Below, piece after piece: positions 16,412-23,428 of a stretch of DNA of 64,000 bases; positions within the stretch are counted from its first letter, which is position 1; every line of letters begins with the position of its first letter. Source of the stretch: Actinomycetes bacterium. Its GTDB lineage: Bacteria; Actinomycetota; Actinomycetes; Actinomycetales; Microbacteriaceae. The translations under genes were made by a program, and so were the position numbers. The notes beneath the pieces were generated by a model. It searched no databases. It was not told the DNA's origin and saw only the letters and a program-made list of their open reading frames with translations. The stretch covers positions 1 to 64,000 of the forward strand of contig JAEWJX010000116.1 of the NCBI GenBank assembly GCA_023386365.1, read 5' to 3'.

Positions 16412-16438
16412 TGTCGGATCCGCCTTCCCCGGTTCGTC
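16412..16438 (+). promoter_or_regulatory. Candidate ECF-sigma promoter TGTCGG-N17-CGTC
   Basis: TGTCGG (16412-16417) and CGTC (16435-16438) are separated by 17 bp, about 35 bp upstream of the YCII-protein start. TGTC at -35 and CGTC at -10 are typical of ECF promoters, including group ECF42 (established knowledge, approximate consensus). It suggests that the sigma factor encoded just downstream controls its own DGPF partner and itself. Confidence 0.45.
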
Positions 16439-16470
16439 GTGTTGACGTACCGTTCCGAGAAGGAGGACCC

Positions 16471-16812
16471 ATGCAGTACTTCATGTTCGTCGCGACCGAC
16501 CCCGAGGCTGAGCCGTACGATCCGGCACAGGACGACATCGAGTCGTGGATCCGGATGGTCACCGAGCGTGGCGTGCACCTGCGCGGCGATCGGTTGCGTC
16601 CGGTCGAGGACGCGACGCTCGTGCGGATGCGCGGGGGCGAGCTGATCGTCACCGACGGCCCGTTCGCCGAGACCCGCGAGTGGATCGCCGGCTACGACCT
16701 GCTCGAGTGCGAGAACCTCGACGAGGCGATCGAGGTGGCCTCGAAGCACCCGATGGCCCGCTTCGGACGGATCGAACTGCGGCCCGTGTGGCCGTTCGAC
16801 CCGGCGGAGTGA
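16471..16812 (+). CDS. DGPF/YCII-domain protein (ECF42 partner)
   Basis: Cytoplasmic protein of 113 residues of the YCII-related ferredoxin-like fold, with the diagnostic DGPF sequence in VTDGPFAETREWIAGYDLLE (about residues 57-76). Such proteins are the conserved genomic neighbours of ECF42 sigma factors, and the sigma gene follows with a 4-bp overlap. The ATG at 16471 has a strong ribosome site AGGAGG at 16461-16466; an in-frame GTG further upstream lies inside the promoter region and is rejected. The biochemical role is unknown; some YCII proteins are proposed to act on small aromatic or chlorinated compounds, but the usual catalytic residues were not verified here. Confidence 0.85.
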   Translation: MQYFMFVATDPEAEPYDPAQDDIESWIRMVTERGVHLRGDRLRPVEDATLVRMRGGELIVTDGPFAETREWIAGYDLLECENLDEAIEVASKHPMARFGRIELRPVWPFDPAE

Positions 16813-18068
16813 CCGGACCGGTGGCTGCGACGGCGGCGGAAGTGCGTGCCGCCGTCGCCGCGGCCCACCGGGACGAGTGGGCGCGGGTGTTCGGCGCGCT
16901 GGTGCGGTTCACCGGCGACTGGTCGCTCGCGGAGGACTGCACCCAGGATGCGTTCGCCAAGGCGCTGGAGCGATGGGGTTCCGAGGGCGTGCCCCGCGCG
17001 CCGGGCGCGTGGCTGACGGTCACGGCCCGTCGCCGCGCCATCGACGTGGTGCGCCGCTCCGGTGTCGAGGCGGCGAAGCTGCGGCTGATGATCTCCGACG
17101 AGGAGGTGACGGCCCCGGCATCCGATTCGGCGCTCGGTGAGGTGGACGCCGAATGGCAGGACGACGTGCTGCGTCTCATCTACACCTGTGCGCATCCGGC
17201 GCTCCCGATGGAGGGCAGGGTGGCGTTGACCCTGCGCACGGTCGCGGGTCTCACGACGGCGGAGATCGCGCGACTCTTCCTGGTGAGTGAGGCGACGATG
17301 TCGCAGCGGCTCCTGCGGGCGAAGCGCAAGATCGCGGAGGCGGGCATCCCCTACCGAGTCCCGCCGCCGGCGCTGATCGCGGACCGCACAGCCGGTGTGC
17401 TCGCGGTCGTCTACCTGCTCTTCACCGAGGGGTATGCGCCCGACGACGGCCGGGTGGTGCGGGACGAGCTCGCGGTGGAGGCGATCCGGTTGGCCCGCCT
17501 GGTCGCGCGGCTCACGCGGGACCCGGAGGCGCGGGGCCTGCTCGCCCTGCTGCTGCTGCAGCACGCCCGACGCGCGGCCCGACTGGACGATGCGGGCGAC
17601 GTCGTGCCGCTCGACGAACAGCGCCGCGAACTCTGGGATCCGGTGGCGATCACCGCCGGGCTGCGGCTCGTCGCGGAGGCGCCCCATCCCCGCGGGCACT
17701 ACGCAGTGCAGGCGGCCATCGCGGCCGAGCATGATCGGGCGCCGTCGGCTGACGACACCGACTGGGCGGCGATCGTCGCCCTCTACGACGAGCTTCCGCA
17801 GAATCCGGTGGTGGCACTGAACCGAGCGGTGGCGGTGGCCATGGCGGAGGGGCCGGACGCCGGGCTGGCGGCGCTCGATGCGCTCGGGGAGCCGCCGGCG
17901 CTCGCGGCGGGGTATCTCCTGCCCGCGACCCGGGGGGAGCTGCTGCGGCGCGCCGGCCGGTTCGACGAGGCGATCGGTTTCCTCGAGACAGCGCGCCATC
18001 TCGCGCCGAGCGACGCCGAGAAGCGTCTCTTCGCCCGACGGCTCGCCGAGTGTCGCGGGTCAGAGTGA
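16809..18068 (+). CDS. ECF42-type RNA polymerase sigma factor with C-terminal TPR-like extension
   Basis: Sigma factor of 419 residues. Region 2 (about 10-80) contains DWSLAEDCTQDAFAKALERW, and region 4 (about 115-170) contains LTTAEIARLFLVSEATMSQRLLRAKRKI. The remaining 240 residues are an alpha-helical extension with tetratricopeptide-like repeats (for example AAGYLLPATRGELLRRAGRFDEAIGFLE). This is the architecture of group ECF42, where the extension is needed for activity and no anti-sigma factor is used. None is found here either. The GTG at 16809 overlaps the YCII stop (GTGA); another GTG four codons later is possible. An ECF-like promoter precedes the pair, suggesting autoregulation. 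The short-chain epimerase downstream could be part of the regulon. Confidence 0.88.
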   Translation: MTGPVAATAAEVRAAVAAAHRDEWARVFGALVRFTGDWSLAEDCTQDAFAKALERWGSEGVPRAPGAWLTVTARRRAIDVVRRSGVEAAKLRLMISDEEVTAPASDSALGEVDAEWQDDVLRLIYTCAHPALPMEGRVALTLRTVAGLTTAEIARLFLVSEATMSQRLLRAKRKIAEAGIPYRVPPPALIADRTAGVLAVVYLLFTEGYAPDDGRVVRDELAVEAIRLARLVARLTRDPEARGLLALLLLQHARRAARLDDAGDVVPLDEQRRELWDPVAITAGLRLVAEAPHPRGHYAVQAAIAAEHDRAPSADDTDWAAIVALYDELPQNPVVALNRAVAVAMAEGPDAGLAALDALGEPPALAAGYLLPATRGELLRRAGRFDEAIGFLETARHLAPSDAEKRLFARRLAECRGSE

Positions 18069-18143
18069 CGCCGGATTCCGCCTAGGGAATACACGCGGGC
18101 TCGGCGGTGCTGCATCCGTTCGACGACGAGATCGGAGAACGAC

Positions 18144-18989
18144 ATGCACGTGGTGCTCACCGGAGGCACGGGATACATCGGATCGGCGGTGCTGCGGCGC
18201 CTGCGCGAACAGGGCCACGCGGTGACCGCGGTGGTGCGCAGCGACGCGGCGGCGGATGCGGTGCGAGCCGGGGGCGCCACGCCGGCTCTCGGTGACCTGA
18301 CGGATGCGGACTGGTTCGCGGGTGTCCTCGCCGGTGCCGAAGGCGCGATCCACACCGCCGACCTCGGGGGCGAAGGCGACGACGCCGTGCTCGACGCGGT
18401 GGAGCGCGCGTTCGGTGGCTCGGCTCGCCCCTACCTGCACACCGGTGGGGTGTGGAGCTGGGGCTCGGGTGCCCACCTCACCGAGGAGTCGCCCCTCGCG
18501 CCGCCCGCCCTCACCGCGTGGCGCGCTGCCCGCGAGGCGCGGGTACTGGCGTCGGATGTCGCGGCCGCAGTGATCGCGCCGGCCGTGGTCTTCGGTCACG
18601 GTGGCGGCATCCCTTCCGGGGTGATCGCCGGAAGCCGTGACGACGACGGCGTCGTGACGCTCGTCGGTTCCGGCGACCAGCACTGGTCGAGCGTGCATGT
18701 CGACGATCTTGCCGAGCTGTACGTGCTCGCACTCGAGCAGGGGGCGACCGGGGTGTTCATCGGGGCGTCGGGGGAGAACCCGACCGTGCGTCAGCTGGGC
18801 GAGGCGGCCGGCGACGCCGTCCGTCTCGAGACCGACGACGAAACCCGCGAGCGTCTCGGGGCGGGTTTCGCGGATGCGCTGCTGCTCGATCAGCAGGTCA
18901 CCGGCAACAAGGCGCGCACCGTGCTCGGCTGGGTGCCCTCGCGTCGCTCCGTGCTCGACGAGCTGCGCGCCGTCGTCGTCGCCGGGTGA
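18144..18989 (+). CDS. NAD-dependent epimerase/dehydratase-like protein
   Basis: Extended short-chain dehydrogenase of 281 residues. The nucleotide-binding motif TGGTGYIG occupies residues 6-13 and a Rossmann fold follows. The expected YxxxK catalytic pair is not obvious: the region after HTGGVWSWG has no clear Tyr-x-x-x-Lys, as in many atypical NmrA/epimerase-like members, so it could be a reductase of unusual mechanism or a redox sensor. The ATG at 18144 is preceded by GGAGAA. It lies 75 bp after the ECF42 sigma gene on the same strand and may be co-transcribed. Substrate unknown. Confidence 0.72.
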   Translation: MHVVLTGGTGYIGSAVLRRLREQGHAVTAVVRSDAAADAVRAGGATPALGDLTDADWFAGVLAGAEGAIHTADLGGEGDDAVLDAVERAFGGSARPYLHTGGVWSWGSGAHLTEESPLAPPALTAWRAAREARVLASDVAAAVIAPAVVFGHGGGIPSGVIAGSRDDDGVVTLVGSGDQHWSSVHVDDLAELYVLALEQGATGVFIGASGENPTVRQLGEAAGDAVRLETDDETRERLGAGFADALLLDQQVTGNKARTVLGWVPSRRSVLDELRAVVVAG

Positions 18990-19000
18990 GCCGGCGGCGG

Positions 19001-19006
19001 TAGTCT
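19001..19006 (+). promoter_or_regulatory. -10 hexamer TAGTCT for the first DUF202 gene
   Basis: TAGTCT ends 6 nt before the ATG at 19013; predicted leaderless start of the two-gene DUF202 unit. Confidence 0.55.
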
Positions 19007-19012
19007 CCCCGC

Positions 19013-19363
19013 ATGGCGAGATTCCCGCGGTCGGTGTACGGGGAGGGTTCCGAACCGGACCCCCGCTTCAGCCTGGCGAACGAACGCACGTTCCTGGCTT
19101 GGATCCGCACCTCGCTCGCACTCATCGCGGCGGGCGTCGCCATCGAGGTGCTCGAGGTGGGACACCCCGGGTGGCGGCTGGCCGCCGCGCTGGTGTTCGC
19201 AGCCCTCGGCATCCTCGCGGCGATCCGCGCGTGGCTCGGCTGGGCCGGCACCGAGCGCGCCCTCCGGAACGGACGCGAGCTGCCCGGTTCGGGCATCGGG
19301 ATCGTGCTGACCGGCGGGGTCGTCGTGGCGGTGCTGCTGGTGGGCATCGGCGTGCTGCTGTGA
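19013..19363 (+). CDS. YidH/DUF202-family membrane protein (first of pair)
   Basis: Small membrane protein of 116 residues with three predicted helices. The N-terminal segment FSLANERTFLAWIRTSLALIAAGVA is the DUF202 signature (NERTFLAWxRT). The family's function is not established; Escherichia coli YidH and YidG are a similar tandem pair of inner-membrane proteins. Here too the gene is followed, with a 4-bp GTGA overlap, by a second DUF202 gene, which suggests that the two products form a hetero-oligomer. Confidence 0.8.
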   Translation: MARFPRSVYGEGSEPDPRFSLANERTFLAWIRTSLALIAAGVAIEVLEVGHPGWRLAAALVFAALGILAAIRAWLGWAGTERALRNGRELPGSGIGIVLTGGVVVAVLLVGIGVLL

Positions 19364-19707
19364 GCGATGTCGCCCGCGACCCGGGCCTGCAGCCGGAGCG
19401 CACGCTCCTCGCGTGGCGACGTACCGCCCTCGCGCTCGTGGTGCTCTCCGCGTTCGCCACCCGGTACCTCGCGGTGGAGCTGGGTCCGGTGGCGGGTGCG
19501 TTGGGCGGTGTCGGCATCCTGGTGTCGGCGCTCGCGGTGGCCAGCGCCCACGCGCGCTATCGCAGGGTGCTCCACGGTTTCGCGGCGGCGGATGCAGGGG
19601 AGGCCCCGCTGCCGGCCGGTGGCCGGACGCTCGCGTTGGTGGCGATCGCGGCGCTCGGGGTCGGGGCCGCGGGGCTCGCGATCGTCCTCGCCTTGGCGAC
19701 GGCTTGA
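19360..19707 (+). CDS. YidG-like DUF202-family membrane protein (second of pair)
   Basis: Second DUF202 protein, 115 residues, three predicted helices. The signature is QPERTLLAWRRTALALVVLS near the N-terminus, a variant of the first gene's motif. The GTG at 19360 overlaps the stop of its partner by 4 bp, so translation is coupled. The two proteins differ clearly outside the motif and are not recent duplicates. No function can be assigned beyond a presumed membrane complex. Confidence 0.78.
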   Translation: MSDVARDPGLQPERTLLAWRRTALALVVLSAFATRYLAVELGPVAGALGGVGILVSALAVASAHARYRRVLHGFAAADAGEAPLPAGGRTLALVAIAALGVGAAGLAIVLALATA

Positions 19708-19713
19708 TGCCGG

Positions 19714-19719
19714 TAAGGT
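19714..19719 (+). promoter_or_regulatory. -10 hexamer TAAGGT for the 57-residue membrane protein
   Basis: TAAGGT ends 7 nt before the ATG at 19727, in the short gap after the DUF202 pair. Confidence 0.5.
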
Positions 19720-19726
19720 GGCGGCT

Positions 19727-19900
19727 ATGAAGGTCGCCGTGTTCATCGTGTCGCTCGTGCTGTTCGTCGCCTCGTTCGTCGCCTTCGGCTACGCGTTCAC
19801 CTTCGACGGCTGGACGGCCGCGGCGGTGTTCGGCGGCGGTATCGCGCTCGTCGCGCTCGCGTACGTGATCCCGTTCCACCTGCTCGAGAAGTTCGACTAA
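19727..19900 (+). CDS. 57-residue two-helix membrane protein
   Basis: Very small protein, almost entirely hydrophobic: helix 1 about residues 3-24, helix 2 about 30-50, ending HLLEKFD. Third positions are nearly all G or C, and it has its own promoter-like hexamer 7 nt before the ATG, so it is probably real. Its stop overlaps the stop of the convergent MFS gene by 4 bp. No family is recognised and no function is proposed. Confidence 0.6.
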   Translation: MKVAVFIVSLVLFVASFVAFGYAFTFDGWTAAAVFGGGIALVALAYVIPFHLLEKFD

Positions 19901-21141
19901 CTTCTCGCTGCCTTCTCCTGCCGCAGTGCGGGCAGGTAGCACGCGACGCCTCCGAGGCTGAACGCACCCGCCGCGACGAACGCGACCGCGGGTGATGTCA
20001 CCTCCGCGAGCGGCAGGAGCACCACCAACGCGACGCTGCAGGTGCCCGCCGCCACCATCGAGTTGACCGACAGGACGAGCGTGCGTGTCTTGGCGCCGCT
20101 CTGCCGATGCAGCAACGTGTTGTGCATCGGGCCGCCTGCGCCGTGCGTGAGGTAGGCGAGCCAGAATCCGACGACGAGTCCGACCGCTCCGGCGACGAGA
20201 CCCATCGCGATGACGAAGAGTCCGTTGAGCGCCCGAGCGATGATCGCCGTCGTCGCGACCCCCCACCGCCGGCTGGCCAAGCCGGCGAGCGCGGAGCCCG
20301 CGGCGAACAGTGCCCACGCGGCGGCGGCTGCCGGTCCGAAGAGGGCGCCCGCCTGCTGCTCCCCGCCGACGAACTGCGCCAACTGCACGGGTGTGAGGGT
20401 CTCGAAGGCGATCATCGCGACCGCCCAGAACACCTCCACGGCCACCAGCCAGCGCAGCACCGGCGACTCGCGCAGCAGTCGAGCGGCGGCCGCGATCACG
20501 GCGGACGCGCGATCCTCGGGCGCGATCTTTCCACCGACGCGCATGCGCATCCGGCGCGGCTCGCGCACGAGGGCCGCCGTGAGGACGAGGTGGGTGAGTT
20601 GAGCGGCGATCGAGACCGCGAAGGGAAGCACGAGTGCGCTCCACGCCGCGACCGGATGCCACGCGACGAGGGCGCCGCCGGCGAGGGCGCCTCCCGCGAT
20701 CGCGAATCCGAGCACGGCACCAGCACGGCTGAGGCCCCGATCGATGGGCGACGACGGGTCAACGGCGTGCACCGTGTCGACGTACCAGGATTCGAGGGGA
20801 CCCGAATCGAGCGCCCGGAACACGCCCTGCATCACGAGCGCGATGCCGAAGAGCGCGGCCGAGTCGGCGAGCACGAAGAGCACGGTCGAGGCGACCGCGA
20901 TCGCCGCCGCGAGCACCAGCAGGGGGCGGCGCCCGAGGGTGTCGGCGAGCCCGCCGGTCGGAAGCTCCAACGCGAGTGACACGAATCCGCCGACGGCCAT
21001 CAACCCGCCCACCTCGGTGAGGGTGAGGCCGCGTTCGAGGGGGAGCAGCACGGTGAGCCCGAGGGTGAGGCCCACCGGCATCCAGCGGGTGCCGGTGAGC
21101 AGCAGCAGGCGCCGTTCGGCCTGCCGGATGCTGAGCGACAT
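19897..21141 (-). CDS. MFS transporter (second regulator/efflux module)
   Basis: Major facilitator protein of 414 residues with about 12 helices. GGLADTLGRRPLLVL after helix 2 is motif A. A large cytoplasmic loop with the basic run EPRRMRMRVGGK (about residues 195-215) separates the two bundles. The ATG at 21139-21141 lies 1 bp after the stop of the winged-helix regulator, so the two are one operon: regulator first, pump second. By context it is a regulated exporter, probably of drugs or small metabolites; no substrate can be named. Confidence 0.85.
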   Translation of the reverse strand: MSLSIRQAERRLLLLTGTRWMPVGLTLGLTVLLPLERGLTLTEVGGLMAVGGFVSLALELPTGGLADTLGRRPLLVLAAAIAVASTVLFVLADSAALFGIALVMQGVFRALDSGPLESWYVDTVHAVDPSSPIDRGLSRAGAVLGFAIAGGALAGGALVAWHPVAAWSALVLPFAVSIAAQLTHLVLTAALVREPRRMRMRVGGKIAPEDRASAVIAAAARLLRESPVLRWLVAVEVFWAVAMIAFETLTPVQLAQFVGGEQQAGALFGPAAAAAWALFAAGSALAGLASRRWGVATTAIIARALNGLFVIAMGLVAGAVGLVVGFWLAYLTHGAGGPMHNTLLHRQSGAKTRTLVLSVNSMVAAGTCSVALVVLLPLAEVTSPAVAFVAAGAFSLGGVACYLPALRQEKAARS

Positions 21142-21142
21142 G

Positions 21143-21736
21143 TCAGTCGGCCGACGAGGGCGGGGTGAGGTCGGCGGGGTTCGCGTAGAGGCTGAGGTGC
21201 ACGCGCCGTGCCTGCGGGTCGCCGTCGCCGACGGTGCGGTACCGGGCGATCAGCGCGTCGAGCTCCGCGTTGAGCTGAGCCATCTGGGCGGGGGTGACGC
21301 TGACGAACGCGTCGGAGAGTCCGAGAGCGTCGACCCATTCCGCCGGCCAGCCGTCGACCACGTCGAGCCAGTGTTCGGCGCGTTCGGCGAACTGCCGGAT
21401 GTAGTTGCGTTGCAGCCAGTCGAGGGCGGTGCGGGTGTCGTCGTCTCCCGCGAAGGCCGAGTTGGTCCACGAGTGGTACTGGGTGGAGGCGCGCCACAGC
21501 CGTCGCTTGCCCGCGCCCTCGCCGGTGTCGGTGACGAGTCCGACGGCTTCGAGCGCGCGCAGATGGTAGCTGGTGGCCCCGGTGTTGGTCGTCAGTTCGG
21601 CCGCGAGTTCGGTTGCCGTCGCGGGGCCGTCGGTGCGCAGTCGGCTGAGCAGTCGGGACCGCAGCGGATGGGCGAGCACGCGGATGGCGCGCTCGTCGAG
21701 GTGCATGCCGGTGTACTGCTCGTCGGTGTCGCCCAT
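21143..21736 (-). CDS. ArsR/helix-turn-helix transcriptional regulator
   Basis: Regulator of 197 residues. Residues 10-85 form a winged helix (HPLRSRLLSRLRTDGPATAT, then TNTGATSYHLRALEAVGLV as recognition helix region). The C-terminal part is helical and contains several tryptophans, as expected for a ligand or dimerisation domain. It is the first gene of an operon with the MFS pump. Three ATGCA direct repeats at exact 13-bp spacing lie just upstream over the likely -35 and spacer, which strongly suggests autoregulation. The start at 21736 is the first ATG of the conserved domain, with a -10-like CAAACT 6 nt upstream. Confidence 0.83.
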   Translation of the reverse strand: MGDTDEQYTGMHLDERAIRVLAHPLRSRLLSRLRTDGPATATELAAELTTNTGATSYHLRALEAVGLVTDTGEGAGKRRLWRASTQYHSWTNSAFAGDDDTRTALDWLQRNYIRQFAERAEHWLDVVDGWPAEWVDALGLSDAFVSVTPAQMAQLNAELDALIARYRTVGDGDPQARRVHLSLYANPADLTPPSSAD

Positions 21737-21742
21737 GCGGGA

Positions 21743-21748
21743 AGTTTG
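21743..21748 (-). promoter_or_regulatory. -10-like hexamer CAAACT for the regulator/MFS operon
   Basis: Minus-strand CAAACT, 6 nt before the ATG at 21736. TTGTGC lies 17 bp further upstream and could be the -35, overlapping the repeat array. Confidence 0.4.
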
Positions 21749-21750
21749 TC

Positions 21751-21781
21751 ATGCAAAGAAGTTATGCACAAGTATTATGCA
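21751..21781. repeat. Three ATGCA direct repeats with 13-bp period (candidate operator)
   Basis: ATGCA occurs at 21751, 21764 and 21777, spaced exactly 13 bp, in an AT-rich island unusual for this genome. The last copy extends to the palindrome TTATGCATAA. The array covers the putative -35 and spacer of the regulator promoter and is the best candidate binding site for that regulator. Confidence 0.6.
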
Positions 21782-21792
21782 TAAGGCGACGA

Positions 21793-22287
21793 TCACTCGC
21801 GCGGAGCCAGCACCTTCGTCGCGAACGCCGTCAGGCGACGCTCCAGACCCTCCGCCCTCCGAGAGATCACGGCCTCCGGATTCGGATCCCACGGGCTGCC
21901 GTGCGGCGCCATGCGGATCAGATGCGAGCACCCGAGATCCGAGCAAATGTAGGTGCCGACGCTGTCGCCGGCCTCGCCCGCATCGCCCGCGCGCAGGGCG
22001 GTGAACAGCCGCACCTGGCCGGCCGGCTGCGAAATCTGGCAGAGGGAGCACATCGCGGCCCCACCCGCCAGGCGCGTCGACGCGGCGCGCAGCACGATGC
22101 CGACGGGGCGGTCGTCGATCCACGCGACCAGGTAGCCGCGGTGTGCCGTCGAGCCGTCCCGCCACCCGAGAAACTCACGATCCTCCCAGAGCACCTCGTG
22201 CAGTCCGGGCAGAGGGATGCGCTCCGGGTCGATCGATCCGGCGTTCACGAACGAGTCGCGGATCTCGGATGAGGTGAGAGCACGCAT
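21793..22287 (-). CDS. FBP-domain protein (EF-G-binding, FusB-like zinc finger)
   Basis: Protein of 164 residues. It carries the treble-clef zinc-binding pattern MCSLC (about residues 79-83) with a second CxxxxC in YICSDLGCSHLIR (about 113-125). This is the FBP domain of elongation factor G-binding proteins; FusB-type members release stalled EF-G from the ribosome and can give fusidic acid tolerance. The actinobacterial single-domain versions are usually uncharacterised. It is monocistronic, with a -10-like TAGCCT 8 nt before the ATG at 22287. Confidence 0.8.
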   Translation of the reverse strand: MRALTSSEIRDSFVNAGSIDPERIPLPGLHEVLWEDREFLGWRDGSTAHRGYLVAWIDDRPVGIVLRAASTRLAGGAAMCSLCQISQPAGQVRLFTALRAGDAGEAGDSVGTYICSDLGCSHLIRMAPHGSPWDPNPEAVISRRAEGLERRLTAFATKVLAPRE

Positions 22288-22295
22288 GTCGGATC

Positions 22296-22301
22296 AGGCT
22301 A
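22296..22301 (-). promoter_or_regulatory. -10 hexamer TAGCCT for the FBP-domain gene
   Basis: Minus-strand TAGCCT, 8 nt before the ATG at 22287; the transcript would start at or within two bases of the start codon. Confidence 0.45.
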
Positions 22302-22340
22302 TCGCGGGCCCCCGCGCACCGCTCGGGCCGGAGCCCGCCG

Positions 22341-22964
22341 TCAGATCCCCCGGACGACCATCTCGACCACGCGTCGCCCCGCGGCGACACGGGTGTCGGG
22401 GTCGAGGGTGCGCAACGGACCCTCGAGCACCAGCATCGCGAGACCGTGCACCGCCGACCAGGCCAGCACCTCCGCACCCGGCCGACGCTCGGCGGACAGG
22501 CCGCCATGCGTGACCAACTCATCGAGCACCTGCGACAGGAGTCCGAACGGGCTCCGCCCACCCGGCCCCGACTTCTCCGCGCTGAATGCCCGGTCGAGGT
22601 CCGCCGGCACACTGAACGCGGCCCGGAAGAGACCCGGCTCGTCGCGCGCGAACCGCAGGTACCCGATGCCCACGCCGCGCAGACGTTCCTGCGCGCTGGA
22701 CTCATCGGTGGCGGCCGGCAGTTCGGCGAGTTCGGCCTCGATGGCCTCGGCCGCGTGCGCCTGGGCGGCATCGCTCACCGCGGCGACGAGCTCGGCGCGA
22801 TCCGAGAAGTGCCGGTAGGCGGCGTTGGGAGACACCCCGGCGCGTCGCGTCGCCTCCCGCAGCACCACCGCATCCGGGCCGCCCTCCCGGGCCAGCTCGA
22901 CCCCGGCGTCGAGGAGCGCCTGTCGGAGGTCTCCGTGACGATAGGTGGCACGTGCGGTGCTCAT
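22341..22964 (-). CDS. TetR-family regulator (WHG-type C-terminal domain)
   Basis: Repressor of 207 residues. The N-terminal HTH is RQALLDAGVELAREGGPDA then REATRRAGVSPNAAYRHFSD, a standard TetR recognition helix. The C-terminal ligand domain resembles the WHG class (VHGLAMLVLEGPLRTLD). It is divergent from a VOC protein and an MFS pump. A near-perfect 17-bp palindrome lies between them, 49 bp before its own ATG at 22964, so it probably represses both directions. The inducer is unknown. Confidence 0.87.
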   Translation of the reverse strand: MSTARATYRHGDLRQALLDAGVELAREGGPDAVVLREATRRAGVSPNAAYRHFSDRAELVAAVSDAAQAHAAEAIEAELAELPAATDESSAQERLRGVGIGYLRFARDEPGLFRAAFSVPADLDRAFSAEKSGPGGRSPFGLLSQVLDELVTHGGLSAERRPGAEVLAWSAVHGLAMLVLEGPLRTLDPDTRVAAGRRVVEMVVRGI

Positions 22965-23013
22965 GGGCCTCCGGATGCGGGATCGGGTGGTGCGATCGGG
23001 GCGGACGTGAGAT

Positions 23014-23030
23014 TGTGGACAGTGTACACA
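23014..23030. promoter_or_regulatory. 17-bp palindrome, candidate TetR operator
   Basis: TGTGGACAGTGTACACA matches its reverse complement at all positions except the centre and one symmetric pair. It lies between the divergent TetR gene and the VOC/MFS operon, 18 bp before the VOC start. Size and symmetry fit a TetR-family site. Confidence 0.7.
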
Positions 23031-23047
23031 TGGAGTGAGGAGCGATC

Positions 23048-23428
23048 GTGGTCACGACGGTAGACGGATTCAGCGGATTCTCGGTCGACGACATCCCCGT
23101 GGCGCTCGCGTTCTACCGCGACACGCTCGGCCTCGACGCGCGCGAGAACGACATGGGCGCCATCGACCTGCGCGCCGGATCGACGCGCGTGTTCATCTAC
23201 CCCAAGCCCGACCATGAGCCCGCAGGCTTCACCGTGCTCAACCTCGTGGTGCCCGACGTCGACGCGGCGGCCGACGAGCTCGCGGCTGTCGGCATCGAGC
23301 TCGAGCGCTACCCGGGCATGCCCCAGGACGACCGCGGCATCATGCGCGGCACGGCGACCGGCGACGGCCCCGACATCGGCTGGTTCCTCGACCCGGCGCG
23401 CAACGTCGTCGCGATCATCGGAGCGTGA
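23048..23428 (+). CDS. VOC-family (glyoxalase/bleomycin-resistance fold) protein
   Basis: Single-domain protein of 126 residues with two beta-alpha-beta-beta-beta units: FSVDDIPVALAFYRDTLGLDA near the start and VLNLVVPDVDAAADELAAVGIELE in the second half, ending with WFLDPARNVVAII. Metal-ligand residues of true glyoxalases are only partly present, so it may bind rather than convert a ligand. The GTG at 23048 has GAGGAG upstream. It overlaps the downstream MFS gene by 4 bp and shares the TetR-type operator, so it is part of a resistance-like operon. Confidence 0.82.
   Translation: MVTTVDGFSGFSVDDIPVALAFYRDTLGLDARENDMGAIDLRAGSTRVFIYPKPDHEPAGFTVLNLVVPDVDAAADELAAVGIELERYPGMPQDDRGIMRGTATGDGPDIGWFLDPARNVVAIIGA

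Noticed and set aside
18072..18091. ATTCC/GGAAT inverted repeat after the sigma gene
   Set aside because: A 5-bp stem with a 6-base loop and no T-run; too weak for a terminator.
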